Positions 1-10,270 of a stretch of 64,000 nt of DNA are shown here, one piece after another (within the stretch, counting starts at the first letter, position 1; every line of letters begins with the position of its first letter). This DNA is from Trichosporon coremiiforme. Taxonomy: Eukaryota; Basidiomycota; Tremellomycetes; Trichosporonales; Trichosporonaceae. The DNA is taken from assembly GCA_039545355.1 (NCBI GenBank), contig BCJJ01000016.1, positions 744,001-808,000 on the forward strand, in the 5' to 3' direction. Position numbers and translations under genes: made by a program. The notes under the pieces are model-generated. The model saw only the letters and a list, made by a program, of their open reading frames with translations. It made no database searches and was not told the origin of the DNA.

Positions 1-1021
1 TGCCGAGATCGACGGTGACCATGCCGTTATCCGGGGTCGTGCCAGCCTTGGCGGCAGCGTTCTGGTGCGGGGTGACAGCCATGGACGGCGGCGGCCTGTT
101 AGACGGACGCGTCGGGGTGTCCTGCGCCGTAGAAGCGAGACCGGTCGTAGGCTTCACGGGGCTGGCGATGGCGCCGGCAACACCGGCGGGTGGGTAGAAT
201 TGGAGCTTGAGCTGCGCGACGTCGTCGGGGATCTCGAGCTTGCCAGTCTCGGACGCGAGCTTCTCGAGGTCGAGGTCGGCAAGCGAGAAGCGATCCCATC
301 CCTTGCTGAGGGCGAGGAGACGGGCGCGAATGCTCTGCGCGAGCTCTGGGGTGACAGGGAGCTGGGTGCCATATTGTTGCAGCGAGCGCTGGAGAACAAA
401 GAGCGCCGCCTGGAGCACGTCGGGGTCGTTCGTCAACAATAAGTCGTTCACGTACTGTCGTCAGCTACACGTCAGAACAGCTGCCAGCTCACCTCGTATC
501 CATCAAACTGTTTGCGGTTCGTGCTGTTCTCCATGAGCAGCCGGAAGAAGCGTAGGATCTCAAGCACGAGGGTGCGGTCCTCGGCGGAGAAGGACTCGAT
601 CTGGAGCTTGCAGTCGCCCGTCGCGGCGGCACCAAAGCCGTATTTCTCGCGCACGTTGGCGAGAATCTGCCCAAACTTCTTGGTCACGGGCAGGAACGAG
701 TTCATGTCGGCGCGGGGGTAGCGCCAGATTTGGAGCTGCTTCAAGACGGCAACAACATCGGGCTCGGAGGCGTCTGTGAGACGCTTGATGAGCGCGTCGA
801 CGTCGGGTGGCTGTAGTCAAGATTCCAGCATATCGATATCATCGTTATCCGCAACGGAGGAGACAGAAAGCAGAGCAACAGGCCATATCAGAGGGGTAGC
901 GGGCGAGAAAGCGTCGGCGGCGGCATGGACGTGGCGGAACGGCGTCAGCAGGTGCTCTCTTCCCGTTCCAGCTCGAACTCACCGGTGGAACCACCCTGCG
1001 CGTCGACTTGCGCGGCCTCAT
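1..1021 (-). CDS. tom1: HECT-type E3 ubiquitin ligase Tom1/HUWE1, N-terminal part (continues off left edge)
   Basis: The family consists of giant ubiquitin ligases with N-terminal helical repeats and a C-terminal HECT catalytic domain; only about the first 270 residues lie here, so the catalytic part is outside the window. I read three exons on the minus strand: 1021-983, 810-493 and 454-1, with introns 982-811 and 492-455, both with GTGAG donors and phase 0. The product begins MRPRKSTRRVVPP. It contains the patch WRYPRADMNSFLPV and later LLMENSTNRKQFDGYEY, which match the DUF908 region of Tom1/HUWE1 (there typically WxxPRGDLxxWxxVLNRF and LLENCTNR). The start is the only ATG upstream that keeps the frame through both introns. 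It is divergent from the armadillo gene, with about 320 bp between the start codons. The family call is firm; the first small exon is the least certain part. Confidence 0.82.
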
Positions 1022-1342
1022 GTTGGTACTTCAGTCGTAGTTGGTCCCCTAAGATCGAAGTCGTAGGGGGTGGTTGATACGGAGCAGGAGATTGCGCATG
1101 GTCTACTGAGTGTCTGTCGTCACTCAGCCTTTGCCGCAAAGCAACACGCCGCCACCGTGGGAAACTTTATCACGCGATGCGGACAGTCTCTCGAACTCCG
1201 CGCTCCGTGCGTCATTGCCACCACCCACACCACCAGAGATGCTAGAACATGCCCGCCGCATCCAGTTCGGTGTGCATTCGAGAGTACAACATTTGTTGTT
1301 TGTCTGCAACTCTGTCTGCACACACGACAGCGAACAGCGAAC

Positions 1343-3382
1343 ATGACCAACTCCGAACCCGAGATGGAGCTCAGCTCCGCCCAGCCGCACCCCTTCAACG
1401 GCCAGGTCGAGGAGCTGCAGCGTCTCATCCTGTCCTCCGGGCCCGAGGAAGGCGACTACAACAATGTGTGCGAACGGGCAGCCGGCGAGCTCGACAAGAT
1501 TGCCTCAAAGCTGAGAGACTGTGAGCTGTACGTTTGGCTTTGTTAGCTGACCGCAGCGTCGCAGCGCACACCGTTCGCGCAGACCGACCTGCCCATGATT
1601 CTGTCCAAGATCGTCGAGGCGAAGCCGCAGGGAACGGCGCAGCAGCAGAAGTTGTGGCAGCAGACGGGACGTGTAGCAGCAAACATGAGCGCGGACTGTG
1701 ATCTGGCCCGCGAGCGTCTGTCCAAGTATGGCTACGCGCCTGCGCTACTGAAGCTGCTGGCGACGGACCTGCCGCACGAGGCCTCCGTGCCGCTGACAGC
1801 GTCGCTGCTGAACCTGACGAACGACAAGCTTCGTGAGCTCTCCTGGCACCTCTGTTGAGCTAACTATCAGCTGCTGCGACGGAACCTCTGAACAATCACG
1901 GCAGCCTGACGAGCCTGCTGAAGCTGACGGAGGGTGTGCCAGACGCGGAGTGGCTGTGGGCGATCGCGGACAACGTGGTGCCGCAAAAGCCCACCTTCTC
2001 CCTCACCGCGGGCGACTTCCAGCCCTTCGTGCCAACATTCACGCTCGACATGGACTCGGACGAGTTCCCCACCTCTTTGAACATTGTGAAGCATTCGACT
2101 GGTGTGCTGGAGCGTTTCGCGGCGGCGGACATGCTCGCGCCGCAGCTGCTGAACGACAAGCCGAGTGTCGAGCCCATGCTCGACTTCATTGAGCATGCCG
2201 AGTTACCATCGAAGGTAGACGATCGGGAAGAGACGGACAAGGAGCTGGGCAAGGCCAAGGCTGCTGCTGCGCGCACGCTCGTCTTCCTCATGAGCGAGAC
2301 GGAGGTGCCGGCGTGGCTCTGGGAGAGGGTCGAGCGGTGGTTCGACCAGGACGCGCAGAAGCGGCCCGACCTCGTCAGCTGTGCGCTGCTCGCGTACGGC
2401 AACAAGGCCCGAAGTGGTGAGTACGAAGAGCGAGACAGCTGTGCTAGTGCAACCCTTAGCTGACATCAGACGCCTCCTCCATCGCGACACTGAGGTCGCC
2501 GTCTCTCCTCCCCCGACTCGTGCACCTGCTCAACCCCAAATCCCCATTAATCGTACAGCACGCCCTCCTGGGCCTGCTGCGCAACCTCTCCATTCCCGAG
2601 CCGAACCGGAAACCCCTCGGAGAAGCGGGCGTAGTCGAGGGTGTCGTGAACCTCGAGCCGTGGTCGGAACAGCGCGACGTCGTCGGCGCAGTGCAAGGCT
2701 CCGCGATCGGAGTCATCAAAGCGTTGGTCCGGGATCGTAAGTTTGTCCAGCTCGGAGGTGACGAGACATTAGCTGACTTGCAGCCGCAAACGCAATCCGA
2801 TTCGCGAACACCACAGGCCCCAAGGACCTCCTGGCCCTCATCGACCGCACCTCTGACCCCGCCATCTCTCTGGAAGCAACGCGCGTATTCGTGAACGCGA
2901 TCCGGTCCCTCTCGCAGGGTCCCACTTCCTCCACGCCAGAGGCCAAGTCCGCCCTCTCCGCCTACACTACGCCAGACGCTCTCGACGCCGTCGCGGGCCT
3001 GCTCGCCGCGCCGTATCCGGTCTTAATGAACGAGGGTCTTGTCGCTTTATCTCTTGCTTCGCTCTCGCAGAAACAAGACGTGGAGGACGCCCTCCTGCGT
3101 CCGTCCCGCGTCCAGACTGCCCCGGCGCCCAACGCCTCCTCATCCGCCTCAACGCAGTCTGACGACAAGGGCGCCAAACGAGTCGACCTCGAGCAGACGG
3201 CCAAACTCCGTCCCGTCGACAAACTGATCAAGATTCTCGACCCGAGTCCGGCATCCGACAACGTCGGGCCCGAGATCAAGGCCAATGCAAGCACGCTGGT
3301 TAAGAGCGTTGGCGGCAAGGTCGATGATGAGATCAAGGGCGGCCTCAAGCGCGAGGCGGAGATTGTCGCTATGGACAAGTAG
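1343..3382 (+). CDS. Armadillo-repeat protein, SmgGDS (RAP1GDS1)-like
   Basis: Five exons (1343-1520, 1557-1832, 1871-2416, 2470-2736, 2784-3382) give 621 residues, close to mammalian SmgGDS (about 607). Every intron is 36-53 nt with a GTGAG or GTAAG donor and a CTGAC/CTAAC branch just before the acceptor, and the phases join cleanly. The protein is a run of helical armadillo repeats; the stretch LLRNLSIPEPNRKPLGEAGV is a typical repeat and resembles the SmgGDS repeat containing RNLAIP. SmgGDS proteins chaperone and stimulate small GTPases of the Rho/Rap class before and after prenylation. In fungi the orthologue's role is little studied, so the GTPase role here is inferred from the family. 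It is convergent with the ferric-reductase-like gene. A generic armadillo protein is the alternative. Confidence 0.78.
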
Positions 3383-3909
3383 TTTAGTGGCTCTATAGAT
3401 TGTTCCCGGTTAATGCGACTATTAATGACTTCGTATCCTCTGTCCACGGATTAGGGTTTAGCCCGCACTCGATGGTCAGTCATAGAGAACTCTGTGCTAG
3501 CTCTCCAACTCGCATTGGCTTGGCTCGCGCTCGTGCACGTACTCGCTTGTATCGGTTACAGCAGTCCATCGATGTTACAACGGGAAAAATGGAAAAGTCT
3601 ATGGATTGGATTGGGATTGTGATTCAGAACTCATTTTGAGATTGTGATTAAAAACCATGTGGGATTGTTCGCCGCGCTCCATTGCGCTAGAGTACGTTTG
3701 TAGTCGTACGTGTGGTTTGACGTGTAGACGTGATGTGTCGTTTCGGTTAGGGAGACATACAGATAGACCAGGGTGTCACTTGCGACTTGTCCTCCAGCTT
3801 CCTTCTCACCGCGTCTTCCGCTGGCGAGACCTCAACCGGCTCGACGAGTCGCTCGCTCCGCTCGCATCCTGAGGACGCTGGCTCGCTTCGCTCGCGCTTA
3901 TTCAAGCCC
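3383..3909. other. Intergenic, between convergent genes
   Basis: This 527-bp spacer separates the stop codons of the armadillo gene and the ferric-reductase-like gene and should hold both 3' untranslated regions. I see no reading frame of note. The right end contains alternating short words close to CTCGCTCCGCTCGC and CTCGCTTCGCTCGC, which could fold locally but have no evident function. Confidence 0.6.
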
Positions 3910-6900
3910 CTAGCTCTCAAAGTCCTCCGAGTAGAACACGACGTGCCCGCGCCTGTCTCCCTGGCGGATACGCGCGGGCTTGATGGCGCGCGAGACGAGG
4001 TTGCTGACGACCGTGTTGAGCTTGCTAGGCCCGCACGTCGTGACAACCATGGCGCCCTGGGCCTTTTCGAGCTCCTCCTCGAGCAGGGCCGCGAGCTTGG
4101 GACGACCGCCGCGCGCGCTCTCGCTCAGAATCGACGTGGCGGCATAGTCGGCCTCGTCGATCCAGAGCGAGCCGCCCGTAGACGAGTAATCCGGGCCGGT
4201 GTCCTCGAGCAGGACCATGGACTGCGTGCGCGACATGCTCGCCACAGTAAAGCGCTGCGTGTCGCCGTCGTCCATGATAAAGGAGGGGGCGGGGGAGGGG
4301 CCGCGCCCGAGGCCCGTCGGCATGTAGGGGTCTCCGTAGAAGGAGGACGTGCCCGACATGACCGTCTGGCGGTTGTCGGCGAGCAGACCCGCGTCCTCGC
4401 TGTGCAGCGTCGGGGCGTAGGGCACAGTGTCGGTCGTCATGATCGAGGCTCCGGTCGACATGCCGCGCTGGTGGCGCCAGCTGGGGTTCCAACCGTCGTC
4501 GGGGCGGGGAGAGGCCGAAGGAGAACCGTAGGGGCTGTTCGCGCGGATGGGGCTGGCAAGAGGCTGGGGAGGGTACAGACCCAGGTCGTCCTCGCCGACA
4601 GGGTTCGCGGCGCGCATCTGAGACATGTCGTAGCCCTGGTCATAGCCCGCGTGTTCGCCGTGGTGCACCGCAAAGCCGTTGTAGCCGCTGCCGATCGACT
4701 CGCGCGCCTTCATCGCACGGCGCGTCTTGGCACGACGCAGCTTGCCCTCCTTCTGGATGTGGCGCGAGAAGTCGTTCTGCGCGTGGTCGTGCACATCGTC
4801 CTCCGAGTCGAACTGCGTCAGGTCGCGCACAGTGGCGTCGGTCGCCTCCATCTCCGCGTCAATGTGGTCAAACTCGGAGCGCGGGTCCGTGCTGAGCTGC
4901 GAGGCGAGCGAGTCGGAAGAAGCGTTACGGTGCAGGCCCGCGAACGGCGCCTTGGGCACCTGCAGGCTGAAGTCGTCGTAGAGCTTGTCCTGGCCAGTGA
5001 GGTTCGCGTTGGTAACGTAAATGTCAATCTGCAGCTGCTCAGGTCCGAGGAGACGGCGGGCACGGCAGAGCGCCGACGCAGCCCAGGCGAGCTCAGCGTA
5101 CTCGCGCGCAACCCAGACAAAGCGGACGCGGCGGGTCTCGTGGTCCTGCTCAAAGTTGGCCATGCTGCGCGCAATGTGGTCGACGATGCTGAGACCATAG
5201 CTGACGCCCGAGCCACCGCAGATGATCAGGACGGTCGAGAACTCGCCCCAGCGGACGCGGCCCGAAGAGCCGTGCGGGCCCTCGAGCTTGGTGCGAATGT
5301 AGACCGGGTTCGCCTTGGGCACGATCGACTGGCGCTTGTCGGCCGAGCGCAGGCTCGCCTCGCTGCGGTCCTTGACGAGGTTGTAGAGACGACGGGTGAT
5401 GCCGCGGCGCGCCTTGATAAGGAGCACGATCTCGTTCGGGTCGTTGTTGGCAATGGTGAACGGGTGTGACTGGAGACCAGAGAGCTCGGGCAGCGTCAGG
5501 AACACGTACTGGCCCGGCGACCAGCGGATCTTGTGCGGGGTGCGGATCGTGAGGCGGACGGTGCGCGACGGCAGGAGCTGCGCCTGAGCGTAGCCGGGCT
5601 CAATCGGGGGCGACTCGGGCGTAATGTTGGAGACGCGGCTCTGGTGGTACGAAGTAAGGGTCTGCTCGTCGCTGTCCTTGGGCGGGACACGGGGCGACGA
5701 CACCGACCGGGGCGAGTCGTAGGGGTTAGAGAGCTGGTCGTAGGAAGGCGAGCCTGGCGGGGGCGTCGAGTCGTGGTAGCGGGACTCGTACGCTCCGACG
5801 GGGCGGATCTCGGGCTGAGCCGAGTGGTCATAGTTGTTCTCGAAGGGGTCCTTGACCATCTTGTCGTGGAACTCCTCGAGGGCGATGTTGTCGGTCGCGA
5901 CGCCCTGGTACGCCTGTCCACCGCGGGGATCGGCCTTGGACGAGGCACCGCTGTTGATGTGCAGGTAGCGGATCCAGCGCGTGATCCTGTCGCCGGCCCA
6001 GAGCCCGAGCGCAATGGCGCACCACCACCAGATGACCGTGTGGTGCAGAATGGACGTAACGAGAAGCGCGACGCCGAGGAGCGTGTGGGACGCATAGAAC
6101 ACCTGCGGAAGGGCGTCAGTCACTGTAACCCCTCTCCAAACAATTGAACTCCTGCTGTGCTCGGAGCTTTCCGGAGCGAAAAGCGAGTCACCCAGCAACT
6201 CACCTCAAACTTTGTCTTGCGCACCGGCCGGACGCTCATGACGACCATAGCGGTCATGAGGGCGTAAGCGACAACGCCGAAGATGAAGTGGTAGTTGGTC
6301 CACGCAGCGACCCAGACGGGCTTGCCCTTGTAGCTGTCCTGGAAGAGCTGGACCGTCCAGAGCACAACGTGCACGGTGGTAATGAGCCAGACAAAGTAGC
6401 CCGCCATGCGGTGGAACGGCATAAGCTTGTCGGCATGCAGGTGCGTGAAGGGGCGGATCGAGAAGATGGCGAACGGGGCAGACTTGAGCGCGAGCAGAAC
6501 GACGAGCGGGAACAGCGCAAACGCCATGTAGCCGAAACGGCTGCCGCTCGTCCAAAACGACTTGGCAATGTTGCCGATCGGGGCGCCGGGGACGATGTCG
6601 CGCTTCGAGGAGCGGAAGTCCCAGACAGCCGACATGGGCGTGATGTAGTCGTTACCAGCGATGCAGAGGACGATCGCAGACGCCGCAACAACGAAGGCGA
6701 CGAGCATCGTGCTGTTGCTCGGGAGAGTCGACTGCCTGAACATCGTGTGGCGGCGCATGCCCCACTTGTTGTACGCTGCGCCGAGCGAGCCACCAGAGAG
6801 GCGCAGGTGGTGCGACACAGCGTAGAGGATCGCAATCAAGCCGATGATGCACCACAGCAGGTATGCATAGCGGTAAGAGGAGAAGCTGTCGTCAGTAATG

Positions 6901-7218
6901 CATTGAACATACTAACTCACCTCATGCGGTGAGCGTCGAGGTAGGGCTGGACATAGTCACCAGCGGCAGTGCCAGTCGGGGTCACAGTCGGAGTGGGCTG
7001 AAATTAGCAATGTAAACAACGGAACAACGAACATTGGCAGTCTGCGTCGCTGGGTCTGTCAGCTGTGTTCTCGCGGAGTGGAATCATGTGAGCTCACGGG
7101 CAGCAGTGGGGGAACCGTAGATGCTGGGGGTCGCGTACGGGGTGAAGACGGCCTGGAAGGGCGGGGTGTACGCCGCAGCGGCCTGCTGCGCGGTGACGGG
7201 AGCGTCGACGCGGGGCAT
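3910..7218 (-). CDS. Ferric reductase-like transmembrane flavocytochrome (FRE/NOX superfamily)
   Basis: Five exons on the minus strand (7218-7098, 7049-7033, 6997-6921, 6885-6204, 6102-3910) give about 1029 residues. A short Pro/Thr-rich N-terminus is followed by several membrane helices. The ferric-reductase core has heme-ligand-type histidines around HLHADKLMPFHRMAGY, ITTVHVVLW, YASHTLLG and ILHHTVIW. A cytosolic FAD module follows with the HPFTIAN motif, then an NADPH site (IICGGSGVSYGLSIVDH) and the terminal VTTCGP motif near residue 980. The protein should pass electrons from NADPH via FAD and two hemes to an acceptor outside, usually ferric or cupric ions. About 250 low-complexity residues, rich in Ser, Pro, Gly and Asp, are inserted between two parts of the NADPH domain, making it much longer than the usual 600-750. 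Exon 2 is only 17 nt and its left edge could shift by 6 nt. An NADPH oxidase is less likely but not excluded. Confidence 0.85.
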
Positions 7219-9234
7219 GGTGACACCTGTGGTGGTGGCAAGCTAGCGTCGGCGTGCGTCGAGCAGTGTCGAGCGTGTGTCGGCGGCGTTGAGAGCCTTG
7301 AGCCGTGAGCCGGAGGTCGGGGGTGTCGGCGCAGTAGGTAGGTGGTGTGAGATGAGGAGTAGAGTGCAACGTTGAGAGGACGAGTGAGCGAGTGAGGAAG
7401 CGAGGATGGCGCTCGGACACCAGAGGAAGGTCAAAGTCCAGGAATTTGTTGTTAGTCTTTTGAGCGCCAGGGGGGCTAGGGAGCCCAGGGTTTAAAGCCA
7501 TGCAAAGCCTTTTCAGGGCGGCACCGCACAACAGTCACAATCTATTTTTCGCCCTGAGCCGTGAGTCTGCCCAGTGTACCCACGCGCCGTCGTTGTGTCT
7601 CATGCATGGCTTTGCTGGAACGGGGGCGGCGTGCGATCTGCATTACGACCATGCATGCAGTGCTTGTCAGATTCTGACCAACACGACTACGTTTGTGAAC
7701 GACGACGCAAGAGGGGGACGGGCCGCAGTCTCGGAACGCGTCGTTGTGGGTTGTTTGGTCTGAAGGCTGAGCGCCAGAGAGGAAAACCGACGCCTCTGTG
7801 CCAGCGTACCCGTACCAGAGTACGCCCGCGCACAGGCTCCCGTTACCCATCACCCATCCGCCGAGGCTGTGCAGTACTACGATCACCACTTTGCTATTCT
7901 CGATCCACACCTGACCAGCAGCCCGCAACGTGCACCGTGCGTCAACGCCGCCAGCCAGCCATACGTAGCCAGATGCGTGGCACGTACAAAAGAATCACTT
8001 CCCAAAACCTCCCACGCCCGGCGTCGTGTCTTCCCCAGTCCGAAGCAAGTCGCGGCTCGAGTGCTGTGCACCTCAAGGGCTGCCGAACAGGAGCCGCGCT
8101 CATGCCGTGCGTCGAGATCCTATAGTGGACGAGATCCAGCTCCAGCTTTCGGGTGTTCCTCGCCCGTGCCAGCCGTGAAAGTTCCAGGCACTGCCACTGC
8201 GTACATCTGCGAGCCTTTCCGAGTACACCACTGTCGTTCAAAAGTGCGACGTCCGATTGCAGAGGTACGCGTACGAGCACACATGAATTGCAAAATTCCG
8301 GGACAGATCCAGCTTGTGCCTGGTCCACAATCCACTACGCGTCCGTGTAGGCTTTCGCTGGCCCAGAAACTCAAACAGGCGCAAGCTGCGAAAGCAAAAG
8401 GTTACGTTATGCGCACAGCAGCAAGCTGCTATGTTTGTTTCTGCCATTCTCACGGGAGAGTCGCGCACGAGCTGACAGAGGACGACTGGGACAGTCGGAG
8501 CATGCTTGCTCCGCTCTGTGTAGCACTGGATTGATGTGCGCATGTTCCGAACTCCGCGTCACCGAGCTACGAGCTACGCGTCGGCGAATACCGACGTGTG
8601 GTTTCCTCCTAGCTTCCCCGTAGCCTATCCGAGCAATAACCTATTCTCGTCACTGGCACATTCTCGCGTTCAAGCGTGTCTGACAATCGCGGTGTCCCCG
8701 GACGGGTGTGAGGACGGGTACCCCGAACCTTTCCCCCGGTGACATCGTGACAAGCCATCTCGAGCGCCCCACTGCCGCCTCCTGGCACACTGGCACACTG
8801 GCACACTCTGGCTACTTGCTGCGTGATCGGCCCTGCGTTGCCCGACGTGCCCCTGCCGCCTTGCGCGCCCTGGCTGCGCCGAGATCTGCTCCTATCCACA
8901 CCGCCGGCTCGGGAACTCGTCGTTTGATCCCGCTTTACCTTAGAAAGCCCCGTCCTTTCCCACGGTGCGCATTCGAAGGAGTTCCAACGTACAGTCGCGT
9001 GACCACTCACGGGTTGGAGGACAGGTCAGTTAGTTGCAAGGTTTCCCACGGGTGCCCTGGTCAGTTTAGAAACTTGTCAAGAGGTCGGAGGACGGCCTTG
9101 CTAGTTTCCTAATTTCCCACGGTGTGCACTCGTGCGGAGGCTCAAGTGGAGGTCGGAACCAAACGTCTCGAGTCAGTGACGTCTGGCCTGAGCCCCGCTT
9201 CACGGACCGGAGCGTCCAAGTCTGGAACCACAGC
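7219..9234. promoter_or_regulatory. 2-kb divergent intergenic region
   Basis: It separates the divergent starts of the ferric-reductase-like gene (7218, minus) and the YggS gene (9235, plus), so it should hold both promoters and leaders. A 221-codon open frame at 7869-8534 has basic, irregular composition and no family signal, so I do not call it a gene. Near the right end the word TTTCCCACGG occurs three times (about 8954, 9041 and 9111) within similar sequence, forming an imperfect repeat roughly 70-90 bp apart. Confidence 0.6.
8950..9125. repeat. Imperfect direct repeats around TTTCCCACGG upstream of yggS
   Basis: Three copies of TTTCCCACGG lie at about 8954, 9041 and 9111. Copies 2 and 3 are preceded by GGAGGAC plus a short T-rich stretch, and copies 1 and 3 are followed by GTGCGCATTCG or GTGTGCACTCG. 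The element ends 110 bp upstream of the YggS start codon. A related word, GCTAGTTTCGCGATCTCCCA, occurs at about 30296. It may be a cis-regulatory module or a decayed duplication. Confidence 0.45.
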
Positions 9235-10145
9235 ATGCTCCGGCCAGCGCTGACTTTGGCGCGCACACCCTTTTCCCGACTCCGAACGCAGTTTGCTGTC
9301 AGGACTAAGAGCACGATGGACCACTCGCTCGCCTATACGCCTGAGCGCGGGGAGGAGCTGAAGAGCAACCTCGACGAGGTGCTGAAGGAGATCGATGCCG
9401 CCAAGCCAGCCGGCTCGAACGTGAGTGTGACCTCGGGGGCCCGAGCTATAACCTTTCAGTTCTGTGAGATGAGGCTGACGCCCAGGCCCGCCTCGTGGCC
9501 ATCAGCAAGATCAAGCCCCCCTCGGACATTCAGGCGCTGTACGACGCCGGCCATCGCCACTTCGGCGAGAACTACATCCAAGAGCTGGCCGAGAAGGCGC
9601 CGTTACTGCCGAAAGACATTTGCTGGCACTTTGTCGGCAGCCTGCAGTCGAACAAGTCCAAGATGCTGGCCGCCATCCCGAACCTGTTCGTGCTCGAGAC
9701 GCTGAGCTCGGAGAAGCTGGCGGGTACGCTGCAGAAGGCCCTGCACGCGCTTCCCGAGGAGAGGACGATGCGCGTATATCTCCAGGTCAACACGAGTGGG
9801 GAGGACAACAAGTCTGGCCTGCCCCCGCTTAAGGGGACGGATGCGGGGCAGGAGCTCGCCAAGCTCGCGCTGCATGTTGTCAATGACTGTGACCGGCTCG
9901 AACTCGCGGGCGTCATGACTATTGGCTCGTTTGAGCACTCGCACGCTGCGGGCGAGAACCCCGACTTCCTCACGCTCAAGGAGACGAAAAAGTATCTCGA
10001 GGAGATCTTGAAGGAGGCTGGAAAGGGACGGGATCTCGAGATCTCGATGGGCATGAGTGCTGACTTTGTCGAGGCCGTCAAGGAGGGAAGCAGCAGCGTG
10101 CGTGTTGGAACAAGGATCTTCGGCGCCCGTCCGAAGAAGCAGTAG
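9235..10145 (+). CDS. Pyridoxal-phosphate homeostasis protein, YggS/PLPBP family
   Basis: Two exons (9235-9420, 9486-10145) give 281 residues. The family folds as an alanine-racemase-like barrel, binds PLP and buffers its free level without a known enzyme activity. The PLP lysine lies in LVAISKIKP (Lys70). The signatures HFGENYIQE, WHFVGSLQSNK and the C-terminal SMGMSADF...VRVGTRIFG are all present. The first 27 residues (MLRPALTLARTPFSRLR...) are rich in Arg, Ser and Thr with no acidic residue, like a mitochondrial targeting peptide. An in-frame ATG at 9316 (MDHSLAY) would give a cytosolic form, so dual targeting by alternative start is possible. The 65-nt intron has a GTGAG donor and a CTGACGCCCAG end. 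The 3' end faces the zinc-cluster gene 125 bp away. Confidence 0.92.
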
Positions 10146-10270
10146 CTGGCGTTGAGTTGGAGGCAGATATGCATAGAACCAATACAACTTGTCTTCCTCG
10201 TCCACTTTACTACGTGTATGATACCAGTTCACTGAACTTGCTAACCGCACTTGGACTACCTCCGGTTGGT

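Noticed and set aside
3787..5469. 560-codon plus-strand open frame
   Set aside because: It lies exactly antisense to the conserved ferric-reductase-like exon; GC-rich codon bias on the minus strand keeps the complementary frame open. The translation is Arg/Val/Gly-rich without domains.
7869..8534. 221-codon plus-strand frame in the divergent intergenic region
   Set aside because: No motifs, irregular composition, overlapping frames of equal quality and no splice context; chance frame in GC-rich DNA.
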